NCBI GenBank assembly: GCA_018262315.1
Contig: JAGSPS010000097.1
Coordinates: 1-9,680, forward strand
DNA length: 9,680 nucleotides
Direction of reading: 5' to 3'
Source of the DNA: Deltaproteobacteria bacterium
Lineage (GTDB): Bacteria > Myxococcota_A > UBA9160 > PR03
The stretch's first letter is position 1. Every line of letters begins with the position of its first letter. The notes below the pieces were generated by a model. The model did no database searches. It was not told the DNA's origin and saw only the letters and a program-made list of their open reading frames with translations. Positions 1 through 6,274 of this stretch are shown here, one piece after another. A program made the translations under genes and the position numbers.

Positions 1-823
1 CGGCCCTGACCTCGGACAACCGGGTGTCCGGTGAATCGGACGCCCGCTCCTGCGTGGAGAGCGTCGCGACGCGCGTCTCCCCCTCGGCGATCTGGAGCGC
101 GAGCGAGTTGCGCTGCTGTTGCAATCGTTCGAGCCGTCGCAGATTCGACTCGAGTTCGGAGGGCAGCTCGCCGCGGTGCTGCTGCTCGAACTCGCTGACC
201 TTCTTCGACTGCTCGCGAAGGGCAACTTCGGCGCTCTCGAGTTCGCGGCGCATGAACTCGGTCGTTACGCGCGCCTGCTCGCTGCGCAGACGTATGCCGG
301 CGAGGGTGAGCCGGTTAGCGAGGTCGTTCGTCACCTCGGCGGCGCGCGCCGCCTGCCGATCCGAGAAGGACACGAAGACGATGCGAGCACGCTCTGCCGC
401 ATTTCGGATGCCCGGGTCGAGTTCGATGCTGACGTTGTGGCCGAGGGCTGCGACGGCTTCGTCCATCCCCTTTGCCTTGCGCAATTCGGGATAGAGATCG
501 AATTGCTCGATGACTTCGCTGAGGCTCTGGCGGGAGAGCACCTGGCTCGTGAGCGCGTTGATGCGCTCGGTCGCGTCCTCCTGGATCGTCGACCGGACGA
601 AGCTCTCGGAGAGCTTCTGGGTCGCGATCAGAACGCTGGCGCGCGCCTGGTAGACAGGGGGCAATAGCCATACGGCCAGCGGCGTCACGGCGAGGCCGGC
701 GAGCAGCACGAGCAGCATCGGGCGCCAGCGGCGGCGCAAGATGCCCAACGGGTCTCGCAGCGAATCGAGCGGGCTCGACTGCCTGGTTTCGCCGTCGAAC
801 GTCTCGTCGTCCATCCGATCCAT
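1..823 (-). CDS. Wzz/chain-length determinant protein (polysaccharide co-polymerase), C-terminus cut by window edge
   Basis: Reading the minus strand from the ATG at 823 gives 274 codons open to the window edge. An AGAGGAG Shine-Dalgarno sequence (828-834) ends four bases before the ATG; a second in-frame ATG lies three codons on. The N-terminus is charged, with a membrane span at about residues 35-55, then a PPVYQARASVLIATQ stretch typical of Wzz domains. A helical segment follows with VLSRQSL and FDLYPELR (about 95-115), then a long heptad-rich coiled coil (about 180-250). This is the plan of inner-membrane PCP proteins of the GumC/EpsF type, which set polymer length and link the polymerase to the export machinery. 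The second membrane span is beyond the window, so whether a kinase domain is fused here is unknown; a separate tyrosine kinase at 6250-7089 suggests not. It lies 202 bp downstream of the sugar-phosphate transferase on the same strand, probably co-transcribed. The family call is firm; the exact subfamily is not. Confidence 0.88.
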   Translation of the reverse strand, partial: MDRMDDETFDGETRQSSPLDSLRDPLGILRRRWRPMLLVLLAGLAVTPLAVWLLPPVYQARASVLIATQKLSESFVRSTIQEDATERINALTSQVLSRQSLSEVIEQFDLYPELRKAKGMDEAVAALGHNVSIELDPGIRNAAERARIVFVSFSDRQAARAAEVTNDLANRLTLAGIRLRSEQARVTTEFMRRELESAEVALREQSKKVSEFEQQHRGELPSELESNLRRLERLQQQRNSLALQIAEGETRVATLSTQERASDSPDTRLSEVRA

Positions 824-1025
824 CGCGCTCCTCTGCGAAGCCAGCCGACCGGAGGATCCGGGGCGTCGTCCTCAGCATGCCGCGGTCCCGGATTCGTCCG
901 GATCCGCCTCGCACCTGAGCGCGCCCCGCATCACCAGGCCTGTCCGCGTCGGATCCCGTCGAGGTCGGCGATCCCCGTCCGGGGCTGATACCGCACCGGG
1001 CGTTGCGGAGCCACGGGTCGGGCGT
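824..1025. other. Intergenic gap between the transferase and the Wzz gene
   Basis: No convincing gene is seen in these 202 bases. They hold a short GC hairpin (CCCC 973-976 with GGGG 981-984, four-base loop) and a repeated ATCCGG on the minus strand, neither strong enough to call a terminator. The gap is longer than usual inside an operon, so a separate promoter for the Wzz gene is possible, but I see no recognisable -35/-10 pair. Confidence 0.4.
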
Positions 1026-2447
1026 TCAGCTCGCGCCCGTGCCCCTCACCACGGCCGGCAGGGTGCGCAGCAGGATCTTGATGTCGAGCAGCAGCGACCA
1101 GCGATCGATGTACGCGAGATCGAGTTGCACCCACTCCGTGAAGCCGATCGTGTTGCGGCCTTCGACCTGCCAGAGGCAGGTGATGCCCGGTCGCATCGAG
1201 AGCCGGCGGCGCTGTCTCACGTCGTACTCGTCCACCTCGCCGGGAATCGGCGGCCGCGGGCCGACGAGGCTCATCTCGCCGCGGACCACGTTCCAGAGCT
1301 GCGGCAGCTCGTCGATGCTGAGACGGCGCAGCAAGCGTCCGACGGGCGTGATGCGCGGGTCGTTGCGGATCTTGAAAACGGGCCCGTCCATCTCGTTGAG
1401 TGCGGCCAGCTCGGCGCGGCGCTTCTCGGCGTCGAGATACATCGAGCGCAGCTTGAGCACATTGAAATGGCGCCCGTTGAGGCCGCAGCGCTTCTGGCGG
1501 AACAACACGGGACCCGCTGAATCGAGCTTGATCGCGATCGCGGCGATCGCGAGCACGGGCGACAGCAGCAGCAGCAGCGCAGTCGCACAGATCACGTCCA
1601 TGAAACGCTTGAAGAGGAGCGCCGCGCGGCTGTGGTGCACGACGGCGAAGCTCAACGCCGGATGCATGCCGAACTCCGCGACGCGCGGCTGCGGCATCAG
1701 GTCGCCGAAGACGTCGGAGAGCATGGTCACGGGAATCCCGACCGCCGCGCACGTCGCGATCGCCGGCGCGATCGCCGACAGCATCGAGCGCGGGCACGCC
1801 ACGATCACCTCGTCGATCACCACGCGCCGCATCAGATTGGGCAGCTCTTGCAGCTTGTGGATCGGAACACCGATGAACGACGCATCGACCGGCGTGTCGT
1901 ACTCATCGAGCAATCCGACCACGCGCTGGCCCCAGGCGGGATGTTCATCGATGAGACTCGCCGCCAGGCGAGCGCGCGGGCCGCTTCCCACGATCAGAAC
2001 GTGCCGGTAGTTCCGGCCCAGCATGCGCGCCACGCGCAGTCCCGCGTGGATGGCGATCCTGGAGGAGGCAATCAGGGCGAACTGGAGCGCCACCGCGACG
2101 GTGGCGAAGGCGGGCCCGACAGAGGGCAGGATCACGGCCACCGCGAGATTCAGGACGACCGCTGCAAGAGCCAGGGCAACCCCGATCCGCGCGGCCACCT
2201 GAACGATGGATCGCCGGCGCTGGGACTCGTAGAGCCCGAGCGCGTCGAGCGAAAGCGGCCAGATCGCGACGCCCAACAGCGCAACGAGCAAGAGTGACTC
2301 GAGGTGATCGACCATGGCGGCGGGTGACCCACCCGCGAGCCGTACAGCGCCCGCGATACCCGCAGCCGCCAACGCAACGTCCAGGCCGAGAACCAGTTTG
2401 TGAAAGCGGTCTGCTCGTGAGCGCAGCATCAGATCAGCGTCTCCCAT
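1026..2447 (-). CDS. Polyprenyl-phosphate sugar-phosphate transferase (WcaJ/PssY type, starts EPS repeat-unit synthesis)
   Basis: An inner-membrane enzyme that moves a hexose-1-phosphate from a UDP-sugar to undecaprenyl phosphate, the first step of EPS repeat-unit assembly. Numbered from the upstream TTG at 2462: about four N-terminal membrane spans (25-135), a nucleotide-binding-like middle domain beginning HVLIVGSGPRAR (154-165), a fifth hydrophobic stretch (about 291-311), then the bacterial sugar-transferase catalytic domain. The catalytic domain shows KRFMDV (285-290), GPVLFRQKR (317-325), KIRNDPRITPVGRLLRR, the Asp-Glu dyad in SIDELPQLWNV (D384/E385), GEMSLVGPRPP and RPGITCLWQVEGRN. Length and order fit the WcaJ family and all key motifs are intact. 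The start is uncertain: I chose ATG 2447 over TTG 2462, and neither has a strong Shine-Dalgarno sequence; another ATG lies at 2429. The sugar used cannot be told from sequence. It is divergent from the Crp/Fnr gene and upstream of the Wzz gene. Confidence 0.93.
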   Translation of the reverse strand: MGDADLMLRSRADRFHKLVLGLDVALAAAGIAGAVRLAGGSPAAMVDHLESLLLVALLGVAIWPLSLDALGLYESQRRRSIVQVAARIGVALALAAVVLNLAVAVILPSVGPAFATVAVALQFALIASSRIAIHAGLRVARMLGRNYRHVLIVGSGPRARLAASLIDEHPAWGQRVVGLLDEYDTPVDASFIGVPIHKLQELPNLMRRVVIDEVIVACPRSMLSAIAPAIATCAAVGIPVTMLSDVFGDLMPQPRVAEFGMHPALSFAVVHHSRAALLFKRFMDVICATALLLLLSPVLAIAAIAIKLDSAGPVLFRQKRCGLNGRHFNVLKLRSMYLDAEKRRAELAALNEMDGPVFKIRNDPRITPVGRLLRRLSIDELPQLWNVVRGEMSLVGPRPPIPGEVDEYDVRQRRRLSMRPGITCLWQVEGRNTIGFTEWVQLDLAYIDRWSLLLDIKILLRTLPAVVRGTGAS

Positions 2448-2585
2448 TTTCTCGGCGGTCAACGCGGTCCGCCTTGGGACCCCTCATCCCCCTCCGAATG
2501 AGTGTCCCTGGGGAGTGCAAAGGTCACGCGTTTCGTTGCAGCCCGGTCACCACGGGAGTGCGATGAAAGCGGGCAGAAGCAGCCG

Positions 2586-2607
2586 TCCCCAATACGAGAA
2601 TTGGGGA
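2586..2607. promoter_or_regulatory. Perfect inverted repeat TCCCCAAT-N6-ATTGGGGA, candidate operator
   Basis: Two exact 8-base half-sites are separated by six bases (ACGAGA). The 8-6-8 layout equals that of Crp/Fnr dimer sites, and the repeat lies between a Crp/Fnr gene and the divergent EPS gene. Its centre is about 160 bp from the regulator start and 135-150 bp from the transferase start. The half-site sequence is not the classical TGTGA, so the assignment to this regulator is inference from position and geometry. Confidence 0.5.
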
Positions 2608-2742
2608 TGTCGAAACTCCGGTGGTTCGCCCCGAGGAGGAGCCCGGGCCCAGTGCGGGAAAGCTGCCTTTCCGAGCTGTCACCTGATCCTCAAGTCAGCG
2701 CTCCGCGGCGGCGATGACTGGGCTCGAAGGCCCCGGCTGTGG

Positions 2743-2750
2743 GGGGAGGG
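2743..2750 (+). promoter_or_regulatory. Shine-Dalgarno sequence that sets the Crp/Fnr gene start
   Basis: A GGGGAGGG run sits with its GGAGG core (2745-2749) seven bases before the TTG at 2757. A GTG at 2739 lies upstream of this run and has no comparable site, so the TTG is the likelier start. Confidence 0.7.
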
Positions 2751-2756
2751 CCACGT

Positions 2757-3446
2757 TTGGCTGTCGAGACGGAGTTCCTGCGCCGCATTCCGATCTTCCG
2801 CGAACTGCCTCCGGAGGGACTCGAAGCGGTGGCGCGCGCCTGTATCGAGCGGAGCTATGACCGGGGCCAGGTCATCTTCAACGAGGAGGAGACCGGCCAG
2901 ACGATGTACATCGTCCAGTCGGGGCGCGTGAAGGTCTCGCGCTGGCTGCCGAGCGGCCGCGAGGTGATCCTCGCGTTCCACCCCGCAGGGGACTACTTCG
3001 GCGAGATGGCGCTGATCGACGGCCAGACCGAGCCCGCCAGCGTCACGGCTGTCTCTTCCGCCGTGATCCTTTCGCTCGATCGCTCGCGTTTCCTCGAACT
3101 GCTGCAGCAGCAACCCTTCGCGATCGCGCTGTTGCGCGAGCTCTGCAATCGCTGTCGCGAGGCGTGGAAGCAGGTCGCGCTGCTGACCCACGAGGCGGCC
3201 GAGGCGCGCGTGCGGATGGTGCTCCACCAGCTTTGCGCCAGCTCGGGGATCGATACGCCCGAGGGCACGCGCATCGACCTGCCGCTCACCCACCGCGAAC
3301 TCGCGAGCATCGCAGGGGTGTCGCGCGAGACGGTCACCCGGGTGCTGGGGCACCTGATCGAGCAGAACCTCGTGAGTGTCGGCACGGGCCGCCGCCTCGT
3401 GGTGCTCGAACCCAAGCAGCTTCTCGACGGAGCCTGCTTCGACTAA
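2757..3446 (+). CDS. Crp/Fnr-family transcriptional regulator
   Basis: The product is a 229-residue dimeric DNA-binding regulator with an N-terminal cyclic-nucleotide-type beta-roll (about 13-110), a dimerisation helix (about 110-145) and a C-terminal winged helix. The roll shows YIVQSGRVKV and FGEMALIDGQTEPASVTA. In E. coli CRP the phosphate-binding cassette has Arg-Ser (R82-S83), whereas here Glu-Pro (92-93) occupies that place, so cAMP binding of the usual kind is doubtful. There is no N-terminal cysteine cluster for an Fnr-type iron-sulfur centre. The recognition helix reads VSRETVTRVL (188-197), with the Arg-Glu-x3-x-Arg pattern (R190, E191, R195) of E. coli CRP. The TTG start is chosen for its Shine-Dalgarno sequence and gives the typical beginning MAVETEFLRRIPIF. 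It is divergent from the EPS transferase, so control of the EPS genes and of itself is likely; the ligand is unknown. Confidence 0.93.
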   Translation: MAVETEFLRRIPIFRELPPEGLEAVARACIERSYDRGQVIFNEEETGQTMYIVQSGRVKVSRWLPSGREVILAFHPAGDYFGEMALIDGQTEPASVTAVSSAVILSLDRSRFLELLQQQPFAIALLRELCNRCREAWKQVALLTHEAAEARVRMVLHQLCASSGIDTPEGTRIDLPLTHRELASIAGVSRETVTRVLGHLIEQNLVSVGTGRRLVVLEPKQLLDGACFD

Positions 3447-3514
3447 ACGACCCCCATCGTCTCTCGGGAAACACCCGCACTGTCTCCTCTCATCCGCCCG
3501 CGTCGCCCTCGCCG

Positions 3515-4201
3515 TCAGCGCGCCCCGCTCACGCGATTCAAGTCGCCGTCCTGGTCCATCGGAACTTCGCGCGGCCAGTTCGCGGCCAGCAGCGCGTCGA
3601 ACGACGCGTCAAAGGCGACCAGCAGGCTGCGTGCGCTGGCCCGGTCGCCGTTCTCGATGCGGGTCGAAACGCGCACGAGCGATCCATCGGCCCGGTCGTG
3701 GAGCAGGCGGCCCACGAGATGGTCGAGCAGTTGATCGAAGCCGCCGCGCAGGCCGGTCTTCCGGAACGAGCGGAACCAGTAGTGCACGAGGTGCTCTTCG
3801 CCGTCGAGGGACACCACGAGTTCGTTCACCCGTAGCGCGCGATCCACCGCGACGATCTCGTGATCCTCGATCTGCCAGCCTTGCGCCTCGAAGCAGACCC
3901 GGGGCGTGTGCTCGGGTGTGCCGCCCCGCGCGGTTCCGTAATAACCGAAATACACCCAGACGACGTCACCGAAGGCGTGTCGATAACGACGCTGAAAATT
4001 GTAGTCCGCCTGCAGAATCGACTCGACGGTCGCCTCGAGGGGCACGTCCTCCGACGTCCACGACCCGAAGTGGGTCGGGAGTGTCTGCAGGGCGCTCGCA
4101 TCGACGCTCGCGCGCGGGCGCAGCGCGAGGCTCCAGGCGATCGATCCCACCACCAACAGGAGGATCGCCACGAGGCCCGTAGTGACCGACTCGCGCTTCA
4201 G
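3515..4201 (-). CDS. epsI: EpsI-domain protein (exosortase-associated, DUF3485 type)
   Basis: A short positively charged N-terminus, one membrane anchor (about residues 10-27) and a soluble, probably periplasmic domain of about 200 residues. Family-like signatures are the FGSW near 45-48, LQADYNFQRRY (63-73), VYFGYYG (83-89), HTPRVCFEAQGW (98-109) and HYWFRS (140-145). EpsI domains occur as partners of, or fused to, exosortases; their biochemical role is not settled. Start choice: the first usual start codon is GTG at 4171 with only a weak site. Ten codons upstream a CTG (4201-4199) has GGAGGAG (4209-4215) seven bases before it. It overlaps the stop of the upstream gene as CTGA and adds MKRESVTTGL, turning a bare hydrophobic start into a normal signal anchor. 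I therefore use CTG, with GTG 4171 as the alternative. Length is 228 residues (218 from GTG). It converges with the Crp/Fnr gene across 68 bp. Confidence 0.82.
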   Translation of the reverse strand: MKRESVTTGLVAILLLVVGSIAWSLALRPRASVDASALQTLPTHFGSWTSEDVPLEATVESILQADYNFQRRYRHAFGDVVWVYFGYYGTARGGTPEHTPRVCFEAQGWQIEDHEIVAVDRALRVNELVVSLDGEEHLVHYWFRSFRKTGLRGGFDQLLDHLVGRLLHDRADGSLVRVSTRIENGDRASARSLLVAFDASFDALLAANWPREVPMDQDGDLNRVSGAR

Positions 4202-5058
4202 GGCAGCTCTCCTCCGCTATGCCGCGGGCGGGCTGCGGCCGCGGCCGTCGCCGAGTCGCGGCGCGCGGCTCGGACCCAAACCAACGCCAGCGCGAGCACG
4301 GGCCACGCGCCGAGATCGAGAACCGCGCGCGCCGCGTTTGGGGCGCGCGCCGCGAGAAGCGCAAAGGCCAGGCAGAGCAGGAGCGCCTGCGCGACGAATC
4401 CCAGCGGTGCGATCCGCGCTGCTGCGCGCAATGCGTCACGCACGCCGCTGCCGGCCCAGACGGCGCCCCACCAGCCGATGCCCGCGAGGTAGATCGCGAG
4501 CGGAATCCCGCCGTCCGTCGGCCGGAGTTCGAGTTTCGCACCGGCGATCGCCAGCGAGCGGGGACCCAACACGGCGGGGAGTCCCTGGGCCTCGGCCGCG
4601 CCAGCCGCGAGCCACGCGATCGCGCTTTCCAGACCCGGCGAGAGTGCGACAGGCAGCGCGAATGGGGGAGGCACCGCCCACAGCGCGAGCAGCGAGGTGG
4701 CGAGGGAAGGCCGGCCCAGGGCTCGGGCCATGCCGATGATGCCGAGCGGCACCCCGGGTCTGCCGAGCCGGGCCACGCTGCCGCCGAACGCGATCAAGCT
4801 GAGACCGAGGCCCGCGGCCACCAGCAGGTACCCCCATCTCCGCGGTTCCCGCCGGCGGCGATCACGAGCCGCCGCGGCGATGAACAGGGCCAGCAGCAGG
4901 GCGGCAGGGCGCGTCCACGGCTCGCTCGTCCAGTGTCGCACCAGGTCCGCCCAAGACGCCGAGAAGGCGATCCCGAGCGCACTCCACAGGACCAGCTCGC
5001 GAGGCTCCCAGGGCGGCGTGGCGCCGGGCGTCGAGCGGGTCGTGCTACCAGGCGTCAT
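4198..5058 (-). CDS. Exosortase-like integral membrane protein lacking the catalytic Cys-Arg-His triad
   Basis: A 286-residue protein with about seven or eight hydrophobic spans (about 21-40, 50-64, 75-93, 104-128, 130-152, 184-205, 217-237, 247-263) and a basic C-terminus, the size and plan of exosortases (membrane cysteine transpeptidases for PEP-CTERM-type proteins). Family-like stretches are LLALWAVPPPFALPVALSP (123-141, the exosortase LLFMIPLP region) and KLELRPTDGGIPLAIYL (175-191), which lines up with LEVAEACSGLRSLIALL. There Asp182 stands where the nucleophilic Cys should be. APLGFVAQALLL (217-228) lines up with the span that carries the catalytic Arg, which reads Leu, and VLDLGAW (246-252) with HDLLGW, His also lost. 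The only Cys (229) and the only His residues (42, 280) are elsewhere. ATG 5058 has GGGGAG three bases upstream; longer in-frame versions would run antisense to the glycosyltransferase. Its stop overlaps the epsI start. The family call rests on eye alignment plus the EpsI neighbour; another polytopic EPS protein is possible. Confidence 0.62.
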   Translation of the reverse strand: MTPGSTTRSTPGATPPWEPRELVLWSALGIAFSASWADLVRHWTSEPWTRPAALLLALFIAAAARDRRRREPRRWGYLLVAAGLGLSLIAFGGSVARLGRPGVPLGIIGMARALGRPSLATSLLALWAVPPPFALPVALSPGLESAIAWLAAGAAEAQGLPAVLGPRSLAIAGAKLELRPTDGGIPLAIYLAGIGWWGAVWAGSGVRDALRAAARIAPLGFVAQALLLCLAFALLAARAPNAARAVLDLGAWPVLALALVWVRAARRDSATAAAAARPRHSGGELP

Positions 5059-5073
5059 CGGCTCCCCGGTTGC

Positions 5074-5090
5074 GGTGCCGCGGCGGCACC
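5074..5090. repeat. Inverted repeat GGTGCCG-CGG-CGGCACC upstream of the exosortase-like gene
   Basis: A perfect 7-bp inverted repeat with a three-base loop, followed at 5094-5100 by a further direct copy of CGGCACC. On the minus strand it lies just upstream of the Shine-Dalgarno sequence (5062-5067) of the exosortase-like gene, within the 181-bp divergent gap to the glycosyltransferase. It could be a leader hairpin or a protein-binding site; GC-rich DNA yields such stems by chance. Confidence 0.35.
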
Positions 5091-5239
5091 ATTCGGCACC
5101 TTCGGAGCAACTGGCATCTCGCCGCAGCTCATTCTCATCCGATGGAGTCCTTCTGCCGATCTCGTCGGCGACCTGGCGCGTGCATGAGTGCCAGCATGGC
5201 TTCCTGTAGCGTCGCTCGCGAGAGGAGACCGACATCGAC

Positions 5240-6274
5240 GTGCCCTCGCGCGGCCTCAACACCTCTGCCGCCCGGTTGCCCCTCCCGCAACGGGCACGGA
5301 GCCCCCTGTCGGTCGTGATCGTTTCGTGGAACACGCGCGAACTCACGCTCGCGGCGCTCCGCTCGTTCCTGCCCGCCGACGACCTGCCGCTCGAGGTCGT
5401 GGTCGTCGACAACGCGTCGAGCGACGGGAGCGCGGACGCGATCGAGGCCGCATTCCCCGGCGTCCAGGTGATCCGCAACGAGCGGAACGTGGGTTTCGCA
5501 GGCGGCGTGAACGTGGGCCTGCGCGCCTCCCGACATCCCCTCGTGTTGCTGCTGAATCCCGACACGCGGGTCGTGGGCGACGTGTTGTCGCGGCTCGTGG
5601 ACTACGCCAGCGCCCATCCGGAAGCCGGGATCGTCGGGCCCCGCGTGCTCAACGAAGACGGGACCCTGCAGGCGTCGCGCTTCCGCTTCCCGTCGCTCCT
5701 GAACCTGCTGCTCGAGGCCACGTACCTCCCCAAGCTCCTGCCGGGTTCGCGCTTCTTCGACCGCGAGCGGCTCGGCGGAAGCGACGCCGCCACTCCCGCG
5801 CGGGTCGAAGCGGTGTCGGGATGCTGCTTCCTCGTGCGCCGCTCCGTACTCGATGGCGTGGGGGTCCTGGACGAGAGCTTCTTCATGTACGCCGAGGAAA
5901 CCGACTTCTGCTACCGCGCGTGGCAGGCCGGCTTCGAGGTGCACTACGCGCCGGTCGGGGAGATCGTCCATCTGCACGGCGCGAGCAGCCGGCTCGCCTC
6001 GCGACGGAACTTCCTGGAGTACCGCCGGTCGATCCTGCGCTTCTTCCGCAAGCACCGCGGTCCACTCGCGACGGAGGGAGCCCGGGTGCTTCTGCTGCTC
6101 TTCCTGGTCGCCCGTCTCCCGTACTGGGCGCTGCGGACCTACACGGGCCAGGATCGCGAGACGGCGGCGCAGAACTTCGGCAACTACCGCGCCGCGATCC
6201 GCTTCCTGCTGCAACCGCTCGATCGCCTGCTGGACGGCGGGCCGCAGTTCTACTCGGGTCTCGGTACCCCGTAG
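5240..6274 (+). CDS. Family-2 glycosyltransferase (WbbL/rhamnosyltransferase-like, COG1216 type)
   Basis: A 344-residue GT-A fold enzyme that would transfer a sugar from a nucleotide donor to the growing lipid-linked EPS unit at the cytoplasmic face. It shows the first strand SVVIVSWN (24-31), the nucleotide-binding VVVVDNASSDGS (53-64), ERNVGFAGGVNVG (81-93), the metal-site variant LLLNPDTR (103-110) and AVSGCCFLVRR (191-201). The acceptor/catalytic segment is ESFFMYAEETDFCYRAWQAG (212-231), followed by HLHG (244-247). A hydrophobic segment at about 282-298 suggests membrane association. In-frame TAG just upstream limits the start choices. GTG 5240 is used, though AGAGGAG (5221-5227) lies 12 bases before it, rather far, and only six bases before an in-frame ATC at 5234. 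The gene is divergent from the exosortase-like gene and overlaps the tyrosine-kinase gene tail-to-tail by 25 bp. Donor and acceptor cannot be told from sequence. Confidence 0.93.
   Translation: MPSRGLNTSAARLPLPQRARSPLSVVIVSWNTRELTLAALRSFLPADDLPLEVVVVDNASSDGSADAIEAAFPGVQVIRNERNVGFAGGVNVGLRASRHPLVLLLNPDTRVVGDVLSRLVDYASAHPEAGIVGPRVLNEDGTLQASRFRFPSLLNLLLEATYLPKLLPGSRFFDRERLGGSDAATPARVEAVSGCCFLVRRSVLDGVGVLDESFFMYAEETDFCYRAWQAGFEVHYAPVGEIVHLHGASSRLASRRNFLEYRRSILRFFRKHRGPLATEGARVLLLLFLVARLPYWALRTYTGQDRETAAQNFGNYRAAIRFLLQPLDRLLDGGPQFYSGLGTP

Larger units (their letters stand above)
2463..2756. promoter_or_regulatory. Divergent control region between the EPS transferase and the Crp/Fnr gene
   Basis: About 290 bases without a supported gene, separating two divergent genes, so promoters for both should lie here. 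It holds the perfect 22-bp palindrome at 2586-2607 (listed separately) and three GTCAC-containing words (around 2523, 2546 and 2678) that do not pair into a TGTGA-N6-TCACA site. A GG-N10-GC arrangement at 2537-2552 on the minus strand resembles a sigma-54 promoter only loosely. No clear sigma-70 -35/-10 pair was found. Confidence 0.5.

Noticed and set aside
1003..2010. Long plus-strand open frame opposite the sugar-phosphate transferase
   Set aside because: It is antisense to a protein with intact family motifs, and its own translation is Arg/Ser-rich without any recognisable domain.
2537..2552. Sigma-54-like promoter (GG-N10-GC) on the minus strand ahead of the EPS transferase
   Set aside because: Only the invariant GG and GC and a few other bases fit the consensus. 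The same GG-N10-GC pattern appears elsewhere by chance in this GC-rich DNA (for example near 5081-5096), so it is not called.
2739..2756. GTG at 2739 as start of the Crp/Fnr gene
   Set aside because: It lies upstream of the strong GGGGAGGG site, which is spaced correctly for TTG 2757; the six added residues (MGGGPR) encode the Shine-Dalgarno sequence itself.
3465..3477. Hairpin CGGG-AAACA-CCCG between the convergent regulator and epsI genes as a bidirectional terminator
   Set aside because: The stem is only four base pairs and there is no T-run on either side.
5178..5193. TGGCAC followed by TGCA on the minus strand, like a sigma-54 promoter for the exosortase-like gene
   Set aside because: The TGGCAC half is perfect, but the second half is three bases too close for a -24/-12 promoter.
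5059..5565. N-terminal extension of the exosortase-like gene to a start at 5565
   Set aside because: The added part runs antisense through the start of the glycosyltransferase and has no domain character; ATG 5058 has its own Shine-Dalgarno sequence.
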